Position numbers and translations under genes: made by a program. Shown here piece by piece: positions 34,695 through 44,230 of a stretch of 64,000 nucleotides of DNA (position 1 is its first letter; each line of letters begins with the position of its first letter). The DNA comes from Oscillospiraceae bacterium (GTDB lineage Bacteria; Bacillota; Clostridia; UBA1381; UMGS1253): assembly GCA_015068725.1 (NCBI GenBank), contig SVKA01000005.1, positions 1-64,000 on the forward strand, in the 5' to 3' direction. The notes under the pieces were generated by a model. It had not been told where the DNA came from. It saw only the letters and a program-made list of their open reading frames with translations, and ran no database searches.

Positions 34695-34958
34695 TTGAAG
34701 CTGATAAATATAGGCTTTGGCAATATTGTTGCGGCAAATAGAGTCATTTCTATCGTAAGTCCCGAATCTGCGCCGATAAAGAGAATGGTTCAGGAGGCGC
34801 GTGATAAAGGTGTGCTTATAGACGCTACGTTCGGAAGACGCACGCGCGCAGTTGTCGTAACGGACAGCGAGCATATCGTTTTGTCCGCGCTTCAGCCCGA
34901 AACGATTGCAAACCGCTTTGCAGGGGCAAGCGGCAGTGAGGAGGATCCTGATGACTGA
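34695..34958 (+). CDS. remA: RemA/DUF370-family regulator
   Basis: A DUF370 protein (87 aa), related to RemA, a LytTR-like DNA-binding regulator of biofilm matrix genes in Bacillus. Family wording is clear: [49 protein letters not shown] and [15 protein letters not shown]. Start: the track GTG (34686) sits on the ribosome site AAAGGA, so the TTG at 34695 ([10 protein letters not shown], 10 nt after it) fits better. The end overlaps the gmk start by a few bases. The target genes in this organism are unknown; matrix control is inferred from homologues. Confidence 0.88.
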   Translation: MKLINIGFGNIVAANRVISIVSPESAPIKRMVQEARDKGVLIDATFGRRTRAVVVTDSEHIVLSALQPETIANRFAGASGSEEDPDD

Positions 34959-35562
34959 TAAGAAAGGGCTTTTAATTGTAGTGTCGGGTCCTTCGGGCAC
35001 AGGCAAGGGCACAATATGTAAAGCGATTACACAAAAAAGAGATGACGTGTTTTTGTCGGTGTCAGCGACTACACGCCAGTCGCGTGAAGGCGAGCAAAAC
35101 GGCGTTCATTATCACTTTTTAAGCAAGGCTGAATTTGAGCAAAATATAAAAAACGGGCAAATGCTTGAGCATGCTGTTTTTTGCGGCAACTACTATGGAA
35201 CACCGAAAAAAGCAGTTGATCAAATGCTTGAGGCAGGTAAAAACGTGATACTTGAAATTGAGGTTCAGGGCGCTATGAAGGTGCGTGAAAAGTATCCCGA
35301 GGGCGTGTATGTGTTTGTGCTGCCGCCTTCGATGGATGAGCTTCGCCGTCGCCTTACAGGACGCGGTACGGAAACAGATGATGTTGTTGAAGAAAGGCTT
35401 AAAACAGCATTAAAAGAGTTTGAGTATATAGAAAAATATAACTATATATTATTAAATGACGAAGTCGACAAGGCAGTAGCAAGGCTTGAAGCAATTATTG
35501 ATGCGGAGCATTGTCGTATGGAAAGAAATATAAAATTTATAGAAGAGGTGTGCAAATTATGA
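34951..35562 (+). CDS. gmk: guanylate kinase
   Basis: Phosphorylates GMP to GDP with ATP. It is 203 residues long from [11 protein letters not shown], with P-loop GPSGTGKGT, the GMP-binding [19 protein letters not shown] segment, and the lid [14 protein letters not shown]. Start chosen at the ATG after AGGAGG; the track start 15 codons upstream lies inside remA. It overlaps remA (8 nt) at its start and rpoZ (ATGA) at its end, so the three are translationally coupled. The gmk-rpoZ link is general in Firmicutes. Confidence 0.95.
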   Translation: MTDKKGLLIVVSGPSGTGKGTICKAITQKRDDVFLSVSATTRQSREGEQNGVHYHFLSKAEFEQNIKNGQMLEHAVFCGNYYGTPKKAVDQMLEAGKNVILEIEVQGAMKVREKYPEGVYVFVLPPSMDELRRRLTGRGTETDDVVEERLKTALKEFEYIEKYNYILLNDEVDKAVARLEAIIDAEHCRMERNIKFIEEVCKL

Positions 35563-35849
35563 TTTATCCCCCGATTGCAGAACTTGTAAAGAAAACAAAG
35601 ACAAGATATTCACTGGCTATACTTACAGCGCGTCGTGCGCGTCAGCTCGGTGCAGAAAGTGAAGGCGAATATGCAGGTAAATTCGACGAGGCTATTTTAA
35701 AGGCTATCGACGAAATCAACGACGGCAAAGTAAGCTCAAGACCGAAAAATTACTATTTCGATTATGTAAATTCGGCAAACGAAGCTTCTTTGGAGGCTCA
35801 GGAAGTGGAAAAGACCGAAGAAACAGAGGAAGCTGAAGCTGAGCAGTAA
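35559..35849 (+). CDS. rpoZ: RNA polymerase omega subunit
   Basis: Small subunit (96 aa) that helps assemble RNA polymerase. The conserved core is YPPIAELVKKTKTRYSLAILTARRARQL, then EAILKAIDEINDGKV. A strongly acidic tail (about 78-96, many Glu) follows. The start is the ATG overlapping the gmk stop codon; the track start lies 16 codons inside gmk. Lengths of 60-100 residues are usual. Confidence 0.92.
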   Translation: MIYPPIAELVKKTKTRYSLAILTARRARQLGAESEGEYAGKFDEAILKAIDEINDGKVSSRPKNYYFDYVNSANEASLEAQEVEKTEETEEAEAEQ

Positions 35850-35890
35850 TGTTGTATGCTCGGTAAAGATTGAAAAAGGCGGCGATTATT

Positions 35891-37102
35891 ATGCTTAGCG
35901 GAAAATGTGTTGTAGTTGGAGTGTGCGGCGGTATTGCGGCGTATAAGGCGGCGTATGTTGTAAGTGCGCTCAAAAAGCTCGGTGCTGATGTGCGTGTTAT
36001 TATGACCGAGGCTGCGCAGCAGTTTGTGGGCAAAATTACATTTCAGACGCTTTCACAGAATTTGGTAGTCTGTGATATGTTTGACGAGCCAAAGCGCTGG
36101 AATGTAGAGCATGTCGAGCTTGCAACCGCGGCGGATTTGATGCTCGTTGTACCTGCTACTGCAAATACAATAGCAAAAATGGCAAATGGCATCGCGGACA
36201 ATATGCTTACATGTGTATATATGGCAACAAAGGCAAAGGTGATTATAGCACCTGCTATGAATAAAAATATGTACGAGAGCGATGCGACCGTAGAAAATAT
36301 GAAAAAGCTTGCACAGCGCGGCTGCCGCTTTGTCGATGCGGATGAAGGCTTTTTAGCGTGCGCGACTACGGGCAAGGGAAGACTTGCCGAGCCTGATAAA
36401 ATTGTCGAGGCGGTCATAGATGAGCTTGCATTTGAAAAGGATTTGCGCGCACTTAAAGTTTTAGTAAGCGCGGGCGCAACGCGTGAGGCACTTGACCCCG
36501 TACGCTTTATAACAAATCATTCGTCGGGCAAAATGGGATATGCGATTGCGCGTGCGGCCAAAAGACGCGGCGCAGACGTTACTTTGGTAAGCGGAAAGAC
36601 GGCACTTTGCGATATTGACGGCGTAAATATGGTCAAGGTTGAAAGCGCACGCGAGATGCACGATGAAATTTTAAAAAGAAGTGCCAACTGCGATATAATT
36701 ATAAAGGCGGCTGCGGTGGCTGATTATGCGCCGGCGAGCGTGAGTGAAAACAAAATCAAAAAAACCGAGTCTGATATGAGTATACAGCTTTGCAAAAATC
36801 CTGATATTTTATCAGAGCTTGGACAAAAAAAGCCGCAAGGTCAGGTTTTGGTTGGTTTTTGTATGGAAACGCAAAACCTTCTTGAAAATGCAAAGAGTAA
36901 GCTTGTGCGCAAAAACTGTGATTTTATTGTTGCAAACAATTTGTTTACAAAGGGCGCAGGCTTTGGCGCAGATACAAACACAGTTACGATTATTTCTTCT
37001 GATGGAGAAACTTTCTCGCCCGAAAATATGAGCAAGGATGATCTTTCTCATATTATTCTTGATGCGGCGAAAAAGAGATACGATGAGAAAAATATTATGT
37101 AG
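35891..37102 (+). CDS. coaBC: bifunctional phosphopantothenoylcysteine synthetase/decarboxylase
   Basis: Makes 4'-phosphopantetheine precursor for coenzyme A (two steps). The 403-residue protein has an N-terminal flavin-dependent CoaC part (about 1-185) with GVCGGIAAYKA, HVELATAADLMLVVPATANT and PAMNKNMYE. The C-terminal CoaB part has SAGATREALDPVRFITNHSSGKMG and the ENKIKK motif. The start is set at ATG 35891 after an AAGGCGG site; the track TTG at 35870 lacks one. It is placed between rpoZ and priA as in Bacillus. Confidence 0.94.
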   Translation: MLSGKCVVVGVCGGIAAYKAAYVVSALKKLGADVRVIMTEAAQQFVGKITFQTLSQNLVVCDMFDEPKRWNVEHVELATAADLMLVVPATANTIAKMANGIADNMLTCVYMATKAKVIIAPAMNKNMYESDATVENMKKLAQRGCRFVDADEGFLACATTGKGRLAEPDKIVEAVIDELAFEKDLRALKVLVSAGATREALDPVRFITNHSSGKMGYAIARAAKRRGADVTLVSGKTALCDIDGVNMVKVESAREMHDEILKRSANCDIIIKAAAVADYAPASVSENKIKKTESDMSIQLCKNPDILSELGQKKPQGQVLVGFCMETQNLLENAKSKLVRKNCDFIVANNLFTKGAGFGADTNTVTIISSDGETFSPENMSKDDLSHIILDAAKKRYDEKNIM

Positions 37103-37122
37103 TTTATGATATGGGGGCGTCT

Positions 37123-39585
37123 ATGGTTGTCGGTGTGATAGTTTCAAAAACTGCAAGGCAGGTCGACAGACTTTTTGATTATGACGTGCCCATGTCCTTA
37201 TGCGGCAAAATACAAATTGGCAGCCGTGTTATAGTTCCGTTCGGCAAAAAAAATATGCTCTGTGAGGGGTATGTTTTTGAGATAAAAGAAAATGGCGACC
37301 AAGAAAATCTTAAACAAATAGTTGATGTCAAAGATGCTTTGCCGGTATTTGATAAAAAGGGAGCCGAGCTTATAGAGTGGCTTTGTGATAAAACCCTGTG
37401 CACTCATATAGAGGCGGTGTCGCTATTAGTCCCTACCGGCACAAATACAAGCTTTGAAAAATGGGTATATCTTAGCGATATGCTACAGGCTGAGCGTGAT
37501 TCACTATTAGAAAAATCGCCTATAAAAAAGGACATTGTAAATGAGCTTTTAAAAGCAGAGGGAAAGATGGAATTATCCTCACTCGTATCAATGTGGAAAA
37601 CGAATATCCGCCCGCACATAAGCGCGCTTGAAAAAAGTGGGATTATAAAGATAATTCAAAAGGATAGCGTGAGCGTGAAAGAACGCTTTGTGCGCTGTGC
37701 TTCGCTTGCAGCGGATGAAAGTGATACTGAAAAAGCTTATACAGAGCTTATCAAAAAAGCGCCAAAGCAGGCAAAAATTATTGATGTGCTGGGCTCGAGC
37801 GGCGATATGATATTATCTGATTTGCTTCGCGTTTGTGCTACGACTCATGCGAGTGCAAATGCACTTTGTAAAAAAGGCATTATTAAAATTTATGAGGCGC
37901 AGTTAAAGCGCAATCCGAGTGCTGATAAAAATATAAAGCCCGAAGCCTTTAAAGAGCTGACAGATGAGCAGCAAAAAGTAAAAGATGTGTTGTGCGGTGC
38001 ACTTGAAAAAAACGAAAGCAAGCCGTTTTTACTTCACGGAGTAACTGGTTCGGGCAAAACCGAGATATATATGCACCTTATCGCACGTGCGATAGAGCTT
38101 GGCAAAACGGCGATAGTGCTTGTGCCCGAAATATCACTTACACCACTTATGACAAAACGATTTATTTCGCGATTTAAAGACCGCGTTGCGATACTTCACA
38201 GCGCACTTTCGCTTGGTGAGCGCTATGACGAATATATGCGCATAAAACGTGGCGAGGTTGATGTGGTGGTCGGTGCAAGAAGTGCTATATTTGCCCCGCT
38301 CGATAATATAGGTGCAGTTATAATAGACGAAGAGCATGAAAGCACATATAAATCGGAAATGTCGCCGCGCTATCACGCGCGTGATGTAGCGATAAAGCGT
38401 GCAGAGCAATACAGAGCGACTGTAGTTTTGGCGTCGGCAACGCCGAGCGTGGAAAGCTATTACAAGGCAAAAACGGGCGAGTATCAGCTTTTGGAACTTA
38501 ATGAGAGAATAAACAAAAAGAAAATGCCCACAGTATATGTGGTGGATATGAGAAAAGAGCTTGAAAATGCAAACAGATCAATGTTTAGCGATATGCTTTC
38601 GCACGAGCTTTTATATAATATAGAACATGGTGAGCAGAGCATTCTGTTTTTAAACAGGCGCGGATTTTCGACATTCGTATCATGTCGAAGCTGTGGCTAT
38701 GTGGCAAAATGCCCGCATTGTAATATATCGCTTACGTATCACAGGCATAAAAACACGCTTGAATGTCATTACTGCGGATATACGCGTGAAAATTATACAA
38801 TTTGCCCCGAGTGCACAAGCAGATATATAAAATATTTTGGCGCGGGCACGCAAAAGCTTGAAGAGGAATTAAAAAACAAATTCGAAGGCATCACTACCGT
38901 GAGAATGGATTTTGATACGACGATGACAAAGAGTGCCCACGAAAAACTTTTAAGCAAGTTTGAAAATGAAAAAGCGGATGTTTTAATCGGCACGCAAATG
39001 GTGTCAAAGGGACTTGATTTTGAAAATGTAACGCTCGTCGGAGTTGTGGCGGCGGATGCATCGCTTTATATAGATGACTATAAAAGCGGCGAAAGAACCT
39101 TTAACCTTATAACGCAGGTGTGTGGACGGGCAGGACGCGGTGGCCTTGAAGGGCGTGCGATAGTGCAGACATATACCCCCGAGCACAGTGCGATAATTCA
39201 TGCAAAAAATCACGATTACAAGGGCTTTTATGAAGATGAAATAAAGCTTCGCGAGGCGATGAATTATCCGCCGTTTTGCGAGCTTGTATCAATAATAATA
39301 ACAGGCAAAAACGAAAAGCTGGCGCATGAGTGCGCAAGGGCGTTTGCATCAAAGCTTAATATAAAGCTGAAAAATGAATGCAGGCAAAAGACACTTCTTT
39401 TGGGACCGAGTGTGGCGGCAATATCAAAAATAAAGGATAAGTACCGCTATGGTGTTTTGATAAAATGCGAAAACGCAGACGGGCTTAATGATATTTTAAA
39501 ATCTGTTATGAGTGATTTTATGTGCAGTAAATACAGTAGGTATATAACGGCTTCGATTGATAAAAATCCAAGCAGCTTATCATAA
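37123..39585 (+). CDS. priA: primosomal protein PriA (replication restart helicase)
   Basis: Superfamily 2 DNA helicase that reloads the replisome at stalled forks. In about 820 residues it has an N-terminal 3'-DNA-binding domain (about 1-110), Walker A HGVTGSGKTE, the DEEH box (IIDEEHESTYK), a zinc-binding insertion with four Cys pairs (CRSCG, CPHC, CHYCG, CPEC) and the C-terminal helicase motifs GTQMVSKGLDF and QVCGRAGRG. The ATG at 37123 is preferred over 37111 because GGGGG lies 5 nt upstream. The gap to coaBC is 20 nt. Confidence 0.96.
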   Translation: MVVGVIVSKTARQVDRLFDYDVPMSLCGKIQIGSRVIVPFGKKNMLCEGYVFEIKENGDQENLKQIVDVKDALPVFDKKGAELIEWLCDKTLCTHIEAVSLLVPTGTNTSFEKWVYLSDMLQAERDSLLEKSPIKKDIVNELLKAEGKMELSSLVSMWKTNIRPHISALEKSGIIKIIQKDSVSVKERFVRCASLAADESDTEKAYTELIKKAPKQAKIIDVLGSSGDMILSDLLRVCATTHASANALCKKGIIKIYEAQLKRNPSADKNIKPEAFKELTDEQQKVKDVLCGALEKNESKPFLLHGVTGSGKTEIYMHLIARAIELGKTAIVLVPEISLTPLMTKRFISRFKDRVAILHSALSLGERYDEYMRIKRGEVDVVVGARSAIFAPLDNIGAVIIDEEHESTYKSEMSPRYHARDVAIKRAEQYRATVVLASATPSVESYYKAKTGEYQLLELNERINKKKMPTVYVVDMRKELENANRSMFSDMLSHELLYNIEHGEQSILFLNRRGFSTFVSCRSCGYVAKCPHCNISLTYHRHKNTLECHYCGYTRENYTICPECTSRYIKYFGAGTQKLEEELKNKFEGITTVRMDFDTTMTKSAHEKLLSKFENEKADVLIGTQMVSKGLDFENVTLVGVVAADASLYIDDYKSGERTFNLITQVCGRAGRGGLEGRAIVQTYTPEHSAIIHAKNHDYKGFYEDEIKLREAMNYPPFCELVSIIITGKNEKLAHECARAFASKLNIKLKNECRQKTLLLGPSVAAISKIKDKYRYGVLIKCENADGLNDILKSVMSDFMCSKYSRYITASIDKNPSSLS

Positions 39586-39605
39586 AAAAATGATGGAGGA
39601 GAAAA

Positions 39606-40076
39606 ATGGCTATAAGAAATATACGCGAAGAGGGCGACGAAATTTTAAGAAAAAAGAGCCGCGAGGTGAGCGTTTTTGATGAAAAGCTTAGCGTGCTTAT
39701 TGATGATATGTACGATACAATGTATCAGGCAAATGGCGTAGGTCTTGCAGCGGTGCAGGTCGGAATATTAAAGCGCGTCGTTGTAGTTGATACGCGTGAG
39801 GAGGGTGAAAAGCTTGAGCTTGTAAACCCTGAGATTATATCAAAACAAGGTAGCCGTGAAGTCTTGGAAGGATGCCTTAGTGTGCCCGGTGTGCACGGAT
39901 ATGTTGTGCGCCCCGAAAAGGTTACTCTAAAAGCACAGGACAGACACGGTGAGTGGCACGAATACAGCGCTGAAGGTCTTTTGGCGCAGGCGTTTTGTCA
40001 CGAAACAGAGCATCTTGACGGAGGATTGTTTGTTGACAAGGTTACAGAATATATTGACAACGAAGATTACGAATAG
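39606..40076 (+). CDS. def: peptide deformylase
   Basis: Removes the N-formyl group from nascent proteins. The 156-residue enzyme has the three family motifs: GVGLAAVQVG (1), EGCLSVPG with the metal-binding Cys (2) and HETEHLDG with the HExxH metal site (3). In motif 3 Glu stands where Asp is usual before the last His. Ribosome site GGAGG, 20 nt after priA. It is paired with fmt, which adds the formyl group. Confidence 0.96.
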   Translation: MAIRNIREEGDEILRKKSREVSVFDEKLSVLIDDMYDTMYQANGVGLAAVQVGILKRVVVVDTREEGEKLELVNPEIISKQGSREVLEGCLSVPGVHGYVVRPEKVTLKAQDRHGEWHEYSAEGLLAQAFCHETEHLDGGLFVDKVTEYIDNEDYE

Positions 40077-40136
40077 TTTTTATTTAAAGACAAAGTATAT
40101 GATGACAAAATTTTTTATTGATGGAAGGTACGCTTT

Positions 40137-41084
40137 ATGAGAGTATTATTTATGGGCACGCCCGATTTTGCCGTAGGGTGTTTAAAGGCGCTTTGCGAAA
40201 ATAGCTTTGACGTTTGCGGCGTTGTAAGCCAGCCCGACAAGCCAAAGGGCAGAGGGCACAAATTGCAGCCGACGCCCGTACACGAGTATGCCGACAGTAT
40301 GAATATAGCGGTTTATCAGCCCGAAAAAATAAAAAACGGCGAGCTTGTGGAAGTGTTAAACGAAACAAAGCCCGATGTAATTATTGTTGTTGCATACGGA
40401 AAGATTTTGCCCGAATATATATTAAATTACCCAAAATACGGCTGCATTAACGTGCATGCGTCTCTTCTTCCGAAATACAGAGGTGCAGCGCCTATACAAA
40501 GATGTATTATAGATGGCGAAAAAGAAACCGGTGTTACAACAATGTATATGGAAAAAGGGCTCGATACGGGCGACATGATACTTAAAAAGGTGATAGATAT
40601 CGACGAAGAGGAAACTGCGGCAACGCTTCACGATAAACTTATGAACCTTGGCGCGCAGGTTCTAATAGAAACGCTTGAAATGGTAAAGGACGGCAGCGTA
40701 AAAGCTGAAAAACAAGATGATGCACAAAGCTCGTATGCGCCAATGATTGACAAGGCGAGCGCGCTCATTGACTGGCAAAAAAGCGCGAGAGAAATTGCCA
40801 ATCTTGTGCGTGGTATGAATCCGTATCCGTTTGCTTATACTTATTATAACGATAAAATGATGAAAATCGGTCAGGCGCAGGTTATAGAAACGCAAAAAAA
40901 CGATGCGTGCGGAAAAATCCTTGGAGCATCAAAAGACGGCATTTTGGTAGCGTGTGGTGAGGGAAGCCTTCTTATAAAGATGGTGCAGTTTGAGGGCAAA
41001 AAAATGATGAGTGTGCGTGATTATCTTGCAGGGCACTTGGTTGATGCAGATGTAATTTTGACAAGTACGCGAAAGGAAGATTAA
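40137..41084 (+). CDS. fmt: methionyl-tRNA formyltransferase
   Basis: Formylates initiator Met-tRNA with 10-formyl-tetrahydrofolate. The 315-residue protein has an N-terminal formyltransferase domain with FMGTPDFAV, the cofactor-site segment NVHASLLPKYRGAAPI and the following DTGDM, and a C-terminal tRNA-binding domain (about 205-312). Ribosome site GGAAGG. Only one base separates its stop from the next start. Confidence 0.96.
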   Translation: MRVLFMGTPDFAVGCLKALCENSFDVCGVVSQPDKPKGRGHKLQPTPVHEYADSMNIAVYQPEKIKNGELVEVLNETKPDVIIVVAYGKILPEYILNYPKYGCINVHASLLPKYRGAAPIQRCIIDGEKETGVTTMYMEKGLDTGDMILKKVIDIDEEETAATLHDKLMNLGAQVLIETLEMVKDGSVKAEKQDDAQSSYAPMIDKASALIDWQKSAREIANLVRGMNPYPFAYTYYNDKMMKIGQAQVIETQKNDACGKILGASKDGILVACGEGSLLIKMVQFEGKKMMSVRDYLAGHLVDADVILTSTRKED

Positions 41085-41085
41085 T

Positions 41086-41778
41086 ATGTATTATCCGATA
41101 TATGATAGCACATACCTTATATATGTGTTAATACCCGTCATAATTTCGATATGGGCAAGTGCAAGGGTTAATTCTACCTTTAAAAAATATTCAAAACATT
41201 CAAATGAGCGCGGCCTTAGCGCAGCGCAGGTTACAAGAATGATACTCGACAATGGTGGGCTTTCGAACGTGGCGATAGAGCGCATCGCAGGCGAGCTTAC
41301 AGACCATTATGACCCGCGCACAAATACGATAAGGCTTTCCGACAGTGTATATAATTCAACCTCTGTGGCGGCGATTGGCGTTGCTGCGCACGAGGCGGGA
41401 CACGCCTTTCAGCATGCGAAGGGATATTTTCCCATCAAGGTTCGAAATTCTCTTGTACCTGTTGCAAATCTTGCATCACGTCTTGCAATGCCGCTTATAC
41501 TCTTAGGCTTTTTTATGGAGCTTGGCGGTCTTGTAAGTGGAGCGATTATTTTATACAGTGCGGTGGTGCTTTTCTCACTTGTAACGCTGCCTGTTGAGTT
41601 TAATGCTTCAAGACGGGCGCTCAGGGTGCTTGATGAATATGGAATTTTGACAAACGAAGAAAACGGCGCAGCAAAAAAGGTACTTGGTGCGGCGGCTATG
41701 ACATACGTTGCGTCAATGCTTGTAGCGCTTGGAAGCTTTCTTCGTGTGCTTGCGCTTTTTGGAAGACGCCGCGACTGA
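41086..41778 (+). CDS. YugP-family zinc metallopeptidase
   Basis: A 230-residue membrane metallopeptidase of the Peptidase_M48-like YugP/DUF2268-type group. The first 25 residues form a membrane segment. HEAGHAFQH gives the HExxH zinc site at about residue 104, and further hydrophobic segments follow at about 125-170 and 200-222. Neighbourhood between fmt and rsmB is usual in clostridia. Its substrate is unknown; membrane protein quality control is a guess from the fold. Confidence 0.85.
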   Translation: MYYPIYDSTYLIYVLIPVIISIWASARVNSTFKKYSKHSNERGLSAAQVTRMILDNGGLSNVAIERIAGELTDHYDPRTNTIRLSDSVYNSTSVAAIGVAAHEAGHAFQHAKGYFPIKVRNSLVPVANLASRLAMPLILLGFFMELGGLVSGAIILYSAVVLFSLVTLPVEFNASRRALRVLDEYGILTNEENGAAKKVLGAAAMTYVASMLVALGSFLRVLALFGRRRD

Positions 41779-41807
41779 TAAAAAGCGGTTATACAAAGGA
41801 TTAATTT

Positions 41808-43151
41808 ATGGAAAAAGTGAAAATGAGTGCGCGCGCATGCGCGTATAAAATACTTTATAAAATTGAAAATGAAAATAGCTTTTCAAATATGGCGCTAAAA
41901 GAAGGACTTTCGGGGTGTGCACTCGAAGGTGCAGACAGACGATTGGTAGCTTCGATAGTGTATGGCTGCGTAAAATATAAAAGGTATCTTGATTATATTA
42001 TATCGCAGTTTTCGAGCGTGAAAATAAAAAAGCTTTCGCTAAATGTTTTAATACTGCTTCGTATGGGAGCATATCAGATTGTAAAGCTTAACCGTGTGCC
42101 CGACAGCGCTGCAGTAAATGAAAGCGTCAAGCTTGCGCAAAAATATGCATATCGCTCAAAAGCGTTTATAAATGCCGTTTTAAGAAAGATATCAGACCAA
42201 AAGGATAGTATAAAAATGCCGGATGATTTGAAAGAGCGGCTAAAGGTTGAGTGCTCATTTCCTGATGAGATTGCTGATATGTTATTAGCGGAGCACGGAG
42301 CAGAGAATGCAGGCTCTCTTATGCGTGCACTAAATGAAAATGCACCGCTTACAGTGCGTGTAAATACGCTTAAAACAGATAAAGAAAGCCTTGCAAAAAT
42401 TCTTTTGGATGAAGGAGTAACTGCAAAGGAGTGCGGCGTAGACAATATGCTTGTGCTTGAAGGAATAAGCGACATAGCATCGCTCGAAAGCTACAAAAAA
42501 GGTCTTTTTACACCGCAGGGTATTGGCTCGTACTTTGCTTCGTATATACTTTCGCCAAAGAAGGGTGAGTGTGTAATAGATGTCTGTGCGGCGCCCGGCG
42601 GAAAGAGTACGCACATAGCTGAAATTATGGAAAATAAAGGAGTTATACATTCGTTTGATATACATTCTCACCGCGCAGCGCTTATAGAAAGCAGCGCAAA
42701 AAGGCTCGGGATTGATATTATAAAAACAAAAGTGGCAGACAGCTCGCAGTTTATGTGCGAATATGAGAGCATAGCAGACTGCGTGCTTGCAGATGTGGTT
42801 TGCAGTGGCCTTGGCGTTATACGAAAAAAGCCCGATATAAAATGGAGCTTTGATACAGACAAGCTTGACGAGCTTGCGTCTTTACAGTACAAAATTCTGT
42901 CATCTGCAAGCAGATATGTAAAAAAAGGCGGCAGTCTTGTTTACAGTACATGCACAATTACAAAACAGGAAAATATGGATGTTGTAGAGCGGTTTTTAAA
43001 AGAAAATGACGAGTTTGAGCCTTGTGCGTTTGATGAGATGCTGCCAGAAAAATATGTAAAGCCAAGCGCAAAAGAGGGATATATACAGTTTTATCCTCAC
43101 ACAGACTCGGTTGATGGATTTTTTATATATAAATTAAGAAGGAAAAGTTAA
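41808..43151 (+). CDS. rsmB: 16S rRNA (cytosine-967-C5)-methyltransferase RsmB
   Basis: Methylates a cytosine of 16S rRNA. In 447 residues, an N-terminal NusB-like RNA-binding domain (about 5-140, with RVPDSAAVNESVKLAQKYAY) is followed by a SAM-dependent domain with DVCAAPGGKSTHIAE (SAM loop), ADVVCSGLGVIRKKPDIKW (motif IV Cys) and the catalytic Cys in YSTCTI. Ribosome site AAAGGA. The spacing to rlmN is 15 nt. Confidence 0.94.
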   Translation: MEKVKMSARACAYKILYKIENENSFSNMALKEGLSGCALEGADRRLVASIVYGCVKYKRYLDYIISQFSSVKIKKLSLNVLILLRMGAYQIVKLNRVPDSAAVNESVKLAQKYAYRSKAFINAVLRKISDQKDSIKMPDDLKERLKVECSFPDEIADMLLAEHGAENAGSLMRALNENAPLTVRVNTLKTDKESLAKILLDEGVTAKECGVDNMLVLEGISDIASLESYKKGLFTPQGIGSYFASYILSPKKGECVIDVCAAPGGKSTHIAEIMENKGVIHSFDIHSHRAALIESSAKRLGIDIIKTKVADSSQFMCEYESIADCVLADVVCSGLGVIRKKPDIKWSFDTDKLDELASLQYKILSSASRYVKKGGSLVYSTCTITKQENMDVVERFLKENDEFEPCAFDEMLPEKYVKPSAKEGYIQFYPHTDSVDGFFIYKLRRKS

Positions 43152-43166
43152 AAAGGAAGTACTATA

Positions 43167-44192
43167 ATGCAGGATTTAAGAAGTCTTACATATACAGAGC
43201 TTGAAAAATTTATTATAGATATCGGTGAAGCGCGTTTTCGGGCAGGGCAGATTTTTTCGTGGCTACACCAGAAGGGTGCGATGTGCTTTGATGATATGAC
43301 AAATTTGTCAAAGCCTTTAAAGGAAAAGCTTTCGGCTATTTCGTATATAAGCCGCGCGCATATAGAGGAAAAATATGTATCAAAGCTTGACGGCACTGTT
43401 AAATATCTTATAGGCTTTGATGACGGAGAATGTGTGGAAACGGTTATAATGCGCTATCACCACGGCATTACGGCGTGTATATCTTCGCAGGTAGGCTGCA
43501 GAATGGGTTGTAGATTTTGCGCTTCTACGATTGGCGGGAAAAAGCGTGATTTGCTATCGGGCGAGATAATCCTTCAGCTTATTTTGGCGCAAAACGATAT
43601 TGGTGAGCGTATATCAAATATTGTAATGATGGGCATTGGTGAGCCGCTTGATAATTTTGAAAATGTGAAACGGTTTTTGATAAATGTAAATGATGAGCGT
43701 GGTTTAAATATTGGCTATCGCCATATTTCGCTTTCGACGTGCGGCGTCGTGCCCGGAATTGATGAGCTTTCAAAAATGAATATTCCGATTACACTCTCAA
43801 TTTCTCTCCACGCACCAAATGATGAAATAAGAAGCACGACAATGCCTGTAAACAATCGCTGGCCGATTAGCGAGCTTTTGGCGGCGTGCAAGCGTTATCA
43901 GGCGGTTACAACGAGGCGCATTTCGTTTGAATATGCGATGATTGATGGCGTAAACGATAGCACAGAAAATGCACGCGAGCTTGCAAGGCGGCTCGGTGGC
44001 ATAATGTGTCATGTAAATCTGATACCTGTAAACAATGTGGCTGAGCGTGATTATAAAAAGAGCAACGCAGATACAATTAAAAGGTTTATAAAAGCTTTGG
44101 AAGATGCAGGTATCGTGGCAACTGTACGGCGCGAGCTTGGCTCGGATATTTCGGCTTCGTGCGGACAGCTTCGTCAAAAAAGACTTGTGTAG
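43167..44192 (+). CDS. rlmN: 23S rRNA/tRNA adenine-C2 methyltransferase RlmN
   Basis: Radical-SAM enzyme that methylates C2 of an adenine in 23S rRNA and some tRNAs. The 341-residue protein has the CxxxCxxC cluster in GCRMGCRFCAST, MMGIGEPLDN (SAM binding), SLHAPND, and a C-terminal Cys in SASCGQLRQ that forms the methyl-protein intermediate. Ribosome site AAAAGGAAG. The stp gene begins within 40 nt of its end. Confidence 0.96.
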   Translation: MQDLRSLTYTELEKFIIDIGEARFRAGQIFSWLHQKGAMCFDDMTNLSKPLKEKLSAISYISRAHIEEKYVSKLDGTVKYLIGFDDGECVETVIMRYHHGITACISSQVGCRMGCRFCASTIGGKKRDLLSGEIILQLILAQNDIGERISNIVMMGIGEPLDNFENVKRFLINVNDERGLNIGYRHISLSTCGVVPGIDELSKMNIPITLSISLHAPNDEIRSTTMPVNNRWPISELLAACKRYQAVTTRRISFEYAMIDGVNDSTENARELARRLGGIMCHVNLIPVNNVAERDYKKSNADTIKRFIKALEDAGIVATVRRELGSDISASCGQLRQKRLV

Positions 44193-44230
44193 TTTTTAAT
44201 AAAGCATTTTGCCGGATTGGAGGGATGATT